DNA of 64,000 nucleotides, from contig CM033393.1 of assembly GCA_019426215.1 (NCBI GenBank), positions 14,418,046 to 14,482,045 on the forward strand, given 5' to 3'. The notes beneath the pieces are model-generated. The model was given only the letters and a program-made list of their open reading frames with translations. It was not told the origin of the DNA and did not search any database. A program made the translations under genes and the position numbers. The stretch comes from Buddleja alternifolia. Taxonomy: Eukaryota; Streptophyta; Magnoliopsida; Lamiales; Scrophulariaceae. How positions within the stretch are numbered: position 1 is the stretch's first letter; each line of letters opens with the position of its first letter. Positions 56,051 through 64,000 of the stretch are shown here, piece by piece.

Positions 56051-57588
56051 CTAAATTCTCAATTAATTCAATTAAATAATTTTAACATCAGTTGATAGTT
56101 AAATTAATTAAATAAATTTATTTTTAATTTATTTTGCATTATTCTATAAAAAATTCGGCAGAGTAACGACGCAAATATTTCTACCAAGTTCTCGACTTAA
56201 TCTTCTCAGTGGGTTGTAACCAACAGAAGTCGAATCTTACGATCCGCTAAAATCTCAACAGGGAAACGACGCAAAAAATACTACCAATTTCAACGACAAC
56301 AAACCCAACACTCTAATCTTTCACCCACAACGAACACAAAACGATACAAAAATATTGATCACCAGTTGGATCACATAAAACATCATATTTCCAAGGGAAC
56401 AACTACAAATATTGATCACCAGTTGGATCACATAGATCACATAAAAAACTACAAATAAAGCATCATATTATAAATATTGATCACCAATTGGATCCAAAAG
56501 CACATAAAACTACAAATAAATTAAAGCATCACGATATAAAGTTTTTGGAGCTTCTCGGTTGTGCAGAAAGCTGTGCGCGTCTTCACGAAAAAATTCATAA
56601 ATAATTGTAGAAAGCTCGGATTCATGAACCGTTTTCTTTCTATGAAACTAAACACATAGGGCTATCCACACATATATCTCACATACTCAGTAGATGTCTA
56701 GAAAAAAGCATATTTGTATTCAAAGTTAGAGAAAAATCTGTCAATTTTCAAAACAGCTGTGCGCGTCTTCACGAGAAAATCCATAACTCATTGTGGAAAG
56801 CTCCGATTCATGAACCGTTTTATTCATATGAAACTAGACACATAGGGATATACATACATATATCGAACATACTCATGAGATGCCTAGAACAAATCAGATT
56901 TGCATTCAAAGTTAGTAAAAAATCAACTACAACATAATAACAAAAATCCACTATATAATTTATAAAACCCCAATTAACATAACATGATATATATAACAAT
57001 AATTAACAAATTAACATATAACCTACATTATATACATCACAAAATCCGAATTAACATAACATTAATATATAACAAACAAGAAATTAACACATAACCTAAA
57101 TTTAATATATACATAATATATATATATATAACATAGCATATATAAACATATATATATATACCTATAAAGAGAGAGAGGAGGAGAGTGGTGGGTCACGGCG
57201 GCGGCGGCGGCGGCGGCTGCTTGGGCGGCGGCGGTTTGGGGTGGTGGTGGAGGTGGTGGCGACGGGACGGGGGCGGTTTAGGTTAGCTTGAGAGTGAGAG
57301 AGAGAGAGAGTAGAGTATAGGGAGAGAGATCGAGTAGAGAGATAGAGAAAAATCAAATGGGGCGGCGGCGGCGGCGGATTGTGGTGGTGGTGGAGACGAT
57401 GGCGGGGGCGGTGGTGGAGAGTGAGAGAGATAGTAGAGTAGAGAGAGAGAGTAGAGTAGAGAGTGAGAGAGATAGTAGAGTAGAGAGAGAGAGTAGAGTA
57501 GAGAGTGAGAGATAGTAGAGAGAAATGAGGGGGAGAGCTCGGTTTTTGGGGGGAAAAAAGGGAGGGAATTTTTTTTTTTTTTAATTAC
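56051..57588 (-). other. CACTA 5' untranslated/promoter region with tandem and simple repeats
   Basis: Upstream of the transposase. It contains two tandem units of 186 bp (56570-56755 and 56756-about 56930) that begin GCTGTGCGCGTCTTCACGA, then an AT-rich stretch with TATATATATA runs (57117-57160), and a GC-rich part with GGC/GGT triplet runs (57195-57275, 57358-57415) and GAGAGTAGAGTA repeats (57294-57520). A TATA box for the minus strand could lie among the TA runs. The Arg/Ser-rich open frame at 57162-57356 is low-complexity and not taken as a gene. Confidence 0.7.
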
Positions 57589-57975
57589 GTTTTATAGCGG
57601 TTCGGGAACGAACCGCTATAACCGGTTTACCAATTATAGCGGTTCAGTACCGAACCGCTATAACTGGGAATCAGTTATAGCGGTTCGGTACTGAACCGCT
57701 ATAATTGGCATAAACCGGTTATAGCGGTTCATTCCCGAACCGCTATAAAAAATATTTTTTTTTTCTGTTCGCGCTATAATAGCGGTTTTTTATCGAACAG
57801 CTATAATAGGTTCGAACTATTACAGCGGTTCGATAAAAAACCGCTGTAATAGGTACCCGGTTAATATCCATTATAACGGTTCACTTATAAACCGCTGTAA
57901 TAAGTCTCTCCGTTCAGCGGTTTTCCAAAAACCGCTGTAAAATGTGCGCTGTAACAGGTCTTTTCTGTACTAGTG
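57589..57975. repeat. CACTA subterminal repeat array (5' side)
   Basis: Paired inverted words as on the other side, but the outer and inner copies differ: TTATAGCGGTT/AACCGCTATAA in the inner part (57593-57760) and TTACAGCGGTT/AACCGCTGTAA nearer the end (57824-57945). The terminal inverted repeat ends at 57975. Confidence 0.85.
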
Positions 57976-58232
57976 TCAATATTTCTTAGACTCGGGAACC
58001 CTTTTAGATGTCAAGGGTCAAACCATTCTAGTGCCTTTCCTCCTATCCCATAGGAGGTAGAAGGTTCTCCTTGTCATCAAGGACTTTACGTTGTTTATTC
58101 ACACCTTATAAATGCCTATAAGAAAACAACAATCAACTGCCTTATATTAATAGAAAAACCATAGTTTAGTTTCAATGTTTATTCTCTATAAATCTATCCT
58201 CTTTATGGCATTCGAGGGCATATACTCTAACA

Positions 58233-58251
58233 GGGATTACCCAACCCAACA
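58233..58251 (+). repeat. Last 19 bases of the 5' LTR of element E
   Basis: GGGATTACCCAACCCAACA follows solo LTR F; GGGAT is the second target copy and ...CCAACA is the LTR terminus next to the primer site. Confidence 0.8.
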
Positions 58252-58252
58252 G

Positions 58253-58265
58253 TGGTATCAAAGTC
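58253..58265 (+). promoter_or_regulatory. Primer-binding site of element E
   Basis: TGGTATCAAAGTC, one base after the LTR; ten of the first twelve bases match the initiator tRNA-Met site (TGGTATCAGAGC). Confidence 0.85.
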
Positions 58266-59896
58266 TGGTTAGTTTAATCGAACTAATTTGTGTGATTTAT
58301 TATGCTTTATTTATTTTCGTTTGAATAAATTGGAAGCATGTTTAAATCAAGATGCCTTGAGTTATTATAAAATGAATTTAGTGAGGGATTTAATTGTATA
58401 AAAATTTAGAATTTTTATGACAAATTTGGTTTCGCGAAAAACTATGTAATTGGGTGATTAGGGTTGATAGTGAGTTTTTGGATTTGGAAAACACTGGTGG
58501 TGGGAAGTACCGAAATGGACAAACCGAAAGGTTTGAAAGTGGAGTAACAACCCGGCCCGAGGTGGGTTAGTAGAATGAGGACAAAAACTCGTTGTTTCTG
58601 CCCGAATCGCTGGATGAAATGGGTCGAAACAGTGCATGTCCAGCACGCGATGTACGCGGGCTGGGCTAGCGGGTCAAGCAGCCCAAGGCCGACCCAATTT
58701 TTTGGCGTAATTAAAATTTTATTATTATAATAATTTTGAAAATTAGATTTTTGGAAATTAAATTATTTTTGAAAATTTATAATTTTGGAAATTATTATTT
58801 TTCCTTGGAAAATAATTTTTGTGAAAAATCCAAATTATCCCAAATACATTGCAATTTATTTTGAACAAGAGGTAGGTAAATTTTGGATATCGCATATTAT
58901 ATGGCTTGGCATGATTTTATGTGATAGGATGAACCACGAGCCTAGTCTAGTCTTTGGTTTTTGTTGTATGTAATTTCGATGGGTTATAAAAATAGCCAGT
59001 TTGACTTTTATTTTTGTGATTAAATTAGTAGAGTGTAATTAGATTATAGTCTATGTAATTGAAGACGAAGAGAGGAGACGAAGGCCAATCGAAGACTATG
59101 TATACAGTGGCGATCCATCCCACTTTGGCTCAGTGGGTTGATTATGTTAGGGCTCGAGATGGTTCATCCTAATTTACTGCTTTGTGGATGGTTTATTTTT
59201 CTGTCTATATATATGTGATGTGTTTGGAATGCATGCATAGGATAGAAAACTAAATAAGATAAATTTAATCTGGTGAGACCTATACTTTGTGCAATTCCCT
59301 CCTAAGAAATATTAGGCCAATATGGAAATGAAATAAGATTTCTCTTCCATGTTTTCCATCATAAGTGGCAACATGTAAAACTCCGTTGAGGCTAGGTGAA
59401 TCACTCATATAATTGGGGATTAACTTAGTCGAGTTAGGCTGTGATTGTCACTAAGCATAGAGATGCTCTGTGGGATCTAATCACTCATTGTACACTCATA
59501 CAATTGGGGCAATGAACTGAGAGGATTGACCATGGAATATTTGATGGGTCTGGCCTAACGTTGATGTAGCATATTGGACACCTATATAATTGGACCATAT
59601 GTGAAAGACGAGGTTAAATAATCTTGAGAACCATCTAATGAGGTGGAAGGCGTGGGGGAGGCTACTATCTAAATGAATCAGTCACACTCATATAATTGGG
59701 GTGACTTGATTAATTTAAATAGATCTCAAGCCCACTAAGGGAAATTAATTTTTTTCTCGAATTCTATCGAGAGGGTGGTGGGATTTAAAAAAATAGTGGG
59801 AGACTTGTACAATTAAAGACCAAATTGTATAAGGATTTTATTTTAGAATGCATACTAATATATCTGCCTCGAAACCTTTGTAGATCACTAAGTAAA

Positions 59897-62800
59897 ATGG
59901 CTAAGAATCCACTATATGCTATTCTTGAAACCAACAAGTTAACAGAGCCTAATTATGCCGACTGGCTGAGAAACTTGAAAATTGTCCTTCAATCAGACAA
60001 GGATGAGTAAATCCTGATGGCTGAACAGCCATGAATAACTCCCGAGAGCACTGATGAAGATAGGGAGTATGCTAAGCTGTGGTCTGAAGACGATATTCAA
60101 GTGCGATGTCTCATTATGACTTCAATGTTTAACGAATTACTAAAGCAACATGAAAAGATGACACTTGCAAAGATATTGCTACTTACCTAGAAGAGCTCTA
60201 CGGAACTAGGACAAGGAAGGAAGGATATGCTATCTACAAAGAGTTGTTAGGGGAAAAGATGACCAAGGGGTCAGCCGTCGGGGACCACGTCCTCAAGATG
60301 ATCCGATTGATTAATAAGTTGAGTGACTTGGATGTGAAACTCGATGGTGACTTATGTGTCGATCTGGTGCTACAATCTCTTCATGGGTCATATGACCAAT
60401 TTGTCATCAATTTCAACATGAACAACTTGAATTCCTCGCTCAATGAGTTGTTAAACATGTTGATAGTTGCTAAAAGCACCATCAAGAAAGAAAAGCCTAC
60501 GCTACTTGTGAGTTCTTCATCGAAATCCAAGAAAGGAAAGAAGAACAAGAACAAGACCAAGACCAAAGAGCTTAAAGGCACTGGTGGTGTGAAGAAGACA
60601 AAGAAAGGTAAGAAAGCTAAGTAGGATGATTGCTTCAATTGGGGAAAGCCTGAGCAGTGGAAGAAGGACTGCAAGGAGCCACCAAAGGCTCAAAGTATGT
60701 TCTTTGTTGAAGTTAACATTAGTGTTAACACTGCTTCTTTGATACTAGACACTGGCTGTGGTATTCACCTTTGCAATGATTTGCAGTGGATGGTAAGAAT
60801 CAAAGCTCTAAGTAAAGGAGAGATGGCCCTAAGGATGGGAAATGGATCAATGATTGATGCCAAGGCCATAGGGATCGTCCACTGAGCTTTAGAAAGTAGG
60901 ATTTTGATTTTAAATTTCGTCTATTTTGTACCCGAGATAATAAGAAATATCATATCTATTCCGGATTTGGATGGAGAAGGATATCGTTTTGAGATACATA
61001 ATAAAAATTGTTTTTTATTTTATGAATCTAATCTTATTATACAGTCGAAATTGCAAGATGGTCTTTATACAATTTTTTCAACTTATCCTACTCTCAATCT
61101 TCAACAAAGTAACAAAAGAAACTTAGATAATTCCATAAGTACATCAACTTGACACACTAGGCTAGGTCATATCTCTAAAGAAAGGATATGCATATTGACA
61201 AATCAACTTGGAGATCTAGATGAAATGTCAACTTGCGAATCATGTCTTAATGGAAAGATGACCAAGACAACATTCACTGGGTCGATGGCGCGTGCAAGTG
61301 GAATTTCGGACTTAGTCCATACTGATGTATGTGGGACACTTAGCATTAATGCTAGAGGTGGTTGTATCTACTTCATAACATTTATCGATGACTTCTCATG
61401 GTATGGTTATGTGTACCTTATGAGGTACAAGTCTGAATCCTTTGAGAAATTCAAAGAGTTTAGACATGAAGTAGAAAAACAAATTGGTAGAAGTATCAAG
61501 ACTCTTCGATTGGATCAAGGAGGTGAATACTTATCCAATGACTTTCTGGATTATCTAAAAGAGAATGGGATTCTCTCGCAGTGGACTTCGCCCGAACGCC
61601 TCAATTAAATGGGGTAGCTGAGCAAAGGAATCGAACTTTGTTAGACGTGGTTCGATCCATGATGAGTCGCACTGGACTTTCTTCTTCAATGTTGGGCTAT
61701 ACTCTGACGACTGCAACCTATTTATTGAATAGGGCGCCATCTAAGAGTGTGCCTAAGGTTCCATATAAAATGTGGTATGGTAAGACACCTTCATAGAGAC
61801 ACCTAAGGGTGTGGTGTTGTGCTGCTTATGTCAAGCAGCAAGTGGGAGACAAACTGAACCCGAGGTCCACGTTGTGTAAGTTTGTGGGATATCTGAAAGA
61901 CTCTTTTGGATACTACTTCTACAATCCCTTGGAACAAATCGTGATTGTTTCAAGGAATGCGACCTTCTTGGAGATAGATTTTCCATTAGATGGGAATAAC
62001 GAGATTGTAGAACGTGAGGAGACTCCAAGCACTAAGAGACCTCAAGAACTACAAACGAGCTTTCCTGATACCACACAGGAGGCGATTCATAAAGAACAAG
62101 CTAAAATTACACCCCCTCTGAGGAGATCCGAAAGGATTCCAAGGGGACCCAAGAGATGGGTAGGCCATTTGCAAGAAAGCAAGTCAGAGGATTCCCTTTT
62201 GGATATAGATCCAAAGTGTTATAGGGAAGCAATGTTGGACATCGATTCAGGAAGAAGGCTAGAAGCTATGAAATCCGAGATAGACTCCATGCACTCCAAC
62301 AAAGTTTGGACCTTCGTAGACCCGCCGGATGGGATAAAAGCCATAGGCTACAAGTGGGTTTACAAGCAAAAGCTTGGAGCTGATGGAGAGGTGGCGACCA
62401 ATAAGGCACGCCTAGTGGAGAAAGAGTTTACTCAAAGACAAGGCATTGACTATGAGGAAACCTTATCACCAGTGGCAATGCTAAAATACATAAGGATACT
62501 TCTAGTCATATCTGCACATTTCGACTACGAAATTTGGCAGATGGATGTTAAAACTGCATTCCTCAATGGAGAACTTGAGGAGGAAATATATATATGCAGC
62601 AGCCAGGGGGTTTTATATCCAAGGAGAGTGAACACAGAGTGTGTAGACTCCAGAGGTCCATATATGGACTGAAACAAGCTTCCCAAAGTTGGAACAAACG
62701 TTTTGATAATGTCATACGAGAGTATGGATATATTCAAAACGTTGATGAAGCATGTGTGTACAAGAAGGCTAGTGGGAGGGCGGTTACCTTTCTAGTACTT

Positions 62801-63781
62801 TACGTTGATGATATCATATTGTTCGGAAATGATATGGGATGATGCAGTCAACAAAAGTATGGTTGTCAAATTAATTTTTGATGAAGGATATGGGAGAAGC
62901 TTCCTACGTACTCGGTATGAAGATATATCGAGAGAGAACGAGTAGGATGCTGGGACTCTCCCAATCCTTGAACATAGATCGATTGCTAAAGAGATTTAGT
63001 GGAAGAATCCAAGAGAGGATTCTTGTCTATGAGACATGGAATCACTTTTTATAAGTCTATGTCCCCTAAGACTGAGAAGAAAAGAGAGAGGATGTCTCAC
63101 ATACCTTATACATCCGCCATTGGAAGCATTATGTATGCGATGATATGTACAAAGCCTAATGTAGCTTATGCACTTAGCGTGTGCAGATGCTATCAGGCAA
63201 ATCCCGGTGAAGAACACTAGACTGCCGTAAAAACAATCCTCAAGTATCTTAAGAGAACTAAGGAGTTGTTGTTGGTATACAGCAGAGGATAATTTGATTT
63301 AGAGTGCTACACAGACTCTAGTTTCCAGACTAATATTGACGACTCAAAATAGGTTTCTGGTTTCATTTTTCTGCTCAATGGTGGAGTAGTGAGTTGGAAG
63401 AGTTCCAAGCAACCAACTACTACTGATTCAACCACCGAAGTAGAATACATTGCTGCCTCAGAGGCGGCAAAGAAAACTGTTTGGATAAGGAACTTCATCC
63501 AAGGATTGGGTGTCGTTCAATCTATTGTTAACCTGGTACCGGTGTACTGTGATAACAATGTGGCTATTGCGCAAAAGGAGCCAAAGTCTCATAAAAAATT
63601 TAAGCACATACAAAGGCGATACCATTTCATCAGGGAGATCATTAGGAGAGGTGACGTTCGAGTGGAACGTGTAGACTCGGCAAATAATGTAGCAGACCCA
63701 CTCACCAAACCCCTTAGTCAATAGGTGTTTGATGGACATCTAGGGAAGATGGGCCTCAAATGCGTGGGCAATTGGCTCTAG
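59897..63781 (+). pseudogene. gag-pol: gag-pol of Copia element E
   Basis: The start at 59897 (MAKNPLYAILETNKL) stops at 60008. Capsid continues at about 60244 (MTKGSAVGDHVLKMIRLINK; LVLQSLHGSYDQFVINFN), then a Lys-rich tail and a TAG at 60622. The zinc knuckle reads CFNWGKPEQWKKDC; the second Cys and the His are lost. Protease DTG is in LILDTGCGIHLCND. Integrase shows [23 protein letters not shown] and, after a frameshift near 61600, PQLNGVAEQRNRTLLD with the catalytic Glu kept. RT ([22 protein letters not shown] at 62801-62812) shifts frame near 62590 and breaks near 62840-63000. RNase H ([25 protein letters not shown]) reaches a TAG at 63722, 18 codons before the likely end at 63781. Confidence 0.9.
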
Positions 63782-63782
63782 A

Positions 63783-63795
63783 GCAAGTGGGAGAT
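63783..63795 (+). promoter_or_regulatory. Polypurine tract of element E
   Basis: GCAAGTGGGAGAT immediately before the 3' LTR, identical to that of element C. Confidence 0.85.
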
Positions 63796-64000
63796 TGATA
63801 GAGTAGATGTCCGGCGAGCCAATTTTAGCACCATTTTCTGTGTAAAAAAATCTATGAGACAATCTTTTCTTTATGAATAAAGTCAATTTTATTATGGCAT
63901 TATTTGTTCTTAAATTTTTATTATATGCTTAGAACGAAGTCCCTTGAATCACACATGAATATGGGACATCATCGGACATCGGGAATGGCGATGATGGAAT
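63796..64000 (+). repeat. 3' LTR of element E, cut by the window edge
   Basis: Starts TGATAGAGTAGATGTCC after the polypurine tract. 205 bp are visible; block order follows element C's LTR. It aligns only loosely with the presumed 5' LTR at 39187, so either E is old or the 39187 edge is misplaced. Confidence 0.7.

Larger units (their letters stand above)
48895..57975 (-). mobile_element. CACTA (En/Spm-type) DNA transposon
   Basis: 9,081 bp. Termini are CACTAGTACAGAAGAGGTCT on the left and its near mirror on the right, with the 3-bp duplication TCA on both sides (48892-48894, 57976-57978). Both subterminal regions are packed with inverted AGCGGTT/AACCGCT repeats. Genes lie on the minus strand: a TNP2-type transposase first, then a TNPA-like gene ending in a Ulp1 protease. 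An internal deletion in the transposase makes it non-autonomous. It split solo LTR F; removing it with one TCA restores the LTR. Confidence 0.95.
42141..58232 (-). mobile_element. Solo LTR F (element C family), split by LINE 2 and CACTA
   Basis: Reads TGTTGGGAATTAT at 42141 and ...ATACTCTAACA at 58232, the reverse complement of a C-type LTR. Flanks TGGAT (42136-42140) and GGGAT (58233-58237) are a target duplication with one mismatch. The LTR pieces are 42141-43093, 48489-48894 and 57976-58232; without the two insertions and one copy of each duplication they sum to about 1.6 kb, the size of the LTRs of element C. No internal Copia sequence in this orientation accompanies it, so it is a solo LTR inside the 5' LTR of element E. 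Confidence 0.9.
58252..63795 (+). mobile_element. Copia element E, internal region
   Basis: From the primer-binding site to the polypurine tract: leader 58266-59896, gag-pol 59897-63781, polypurine tract 63783-63795. It is related to elements A and C (same gag layout, same polypurine sequence) but from another family. Its 5' LTR is the interrupted one at about 39187-58251; its 3' LTR starts at 63796. The leader carries a bulged GC-rich hairpin at 58640-58664 and repeats of CATATAATTGGGG-type words (59406, 59502, 59582, 59692). Confidence 0.85.

Noticed and set aside
57162..57356. Arg/Ser-rich open frame near the CACTA 5' end
   Set aside because: It is a translation of GGC-triplet and GAGAG simple repeats with no conserved features.
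1..64000. Search for host genes, tRNA, rRNA and plant viral (pararetrovirus) sequences
   Set aside because: No reading frame outside the transposable elements shows a credible host domain, and no cloverleaf, rRNA or viral movement-protein signature was seen; faint or short cases could be missed by eye.

Overview
The window reads as intergenic DNA of a flowering plant, made almost entirely of nested transposable elements. The grounds are: plant-type Ty1/Copia elements primed by initiator tRNA-Met, plant L1-type LINEs with DUF4283/zinc-knuckle ORF1 and (in one) an ORF2 RNase H domain, a CACTA (En/Spm) element with a TNP2-type transposase and a TNPA-like/Ulp1 gene, and 9-bp-TSD foldback elements. 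The flanks are AT-rich. No host gene, tRNA or rRNA could be supported. Which plant it is cannot be told from the sequence; a eudicot is only a guess.

Layout. 1-1847: a minus-strand LTR of a Ty3/Gypsy (Tat/Athila-like) element running off the left edge. 1848-5548: truncated minus-strand Sirevirus-like Copia fragment (element D). 5549-6179: spacer with an exon-like open stretch. 6180-8782, 33288-33331 and 38222-about 39186: pieces of one old plus-strand Copia (element A), split by later insertions. 8783-33287: a large minus-strand Sirevirus-like Copia (element B) with complete LTRs, gag-pol and a long extra reading frame after pol. B is itself split by a complete plus-strand Copia (element C, 16781-25908) and by a solo LTR (28450-30107). 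33332-38210: minus-strand LINE in element A. About 39187-64000: a further plus-strand Copia (element E). Its 5' LTR is interrupted by a foldback element (40450-41542) and a C-family solo LTR on the minus strand (42141-58232). That solo LTR in turn holds a plus-strand LINE (43094-48488) and a 9.1-kb CACTA element (48895-57975). E's internal region (58252-63795) and the start of its 3' LTR close the window.

Insertion order follows from who interrupts whom: A and D are oldest; B, LINE 1, foldback 1 and probably E entered A; C and the solo LTR entered B; foldback 2 and solo LTR F entered E; LINE 2 and CACTA entered F. Target-site duplications flank most insertions: 5 bp for LTR elements, 11 and 13 bp for LINEs, 9 bp for foldbacks, 3 bp for CACTA.

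Every coding region carries stops, frameshifts or deletions as read here, so no element looks autonomous. The parts most worth a second look are a run of GC-rich perfect hairpins in the leader RNA of element C with a counterpart in E, the roughly 1,260-codon extra reading frame of element B, and the CACTA TNPA-like/Ulp1 protease gene whose catalytic residues are all present.
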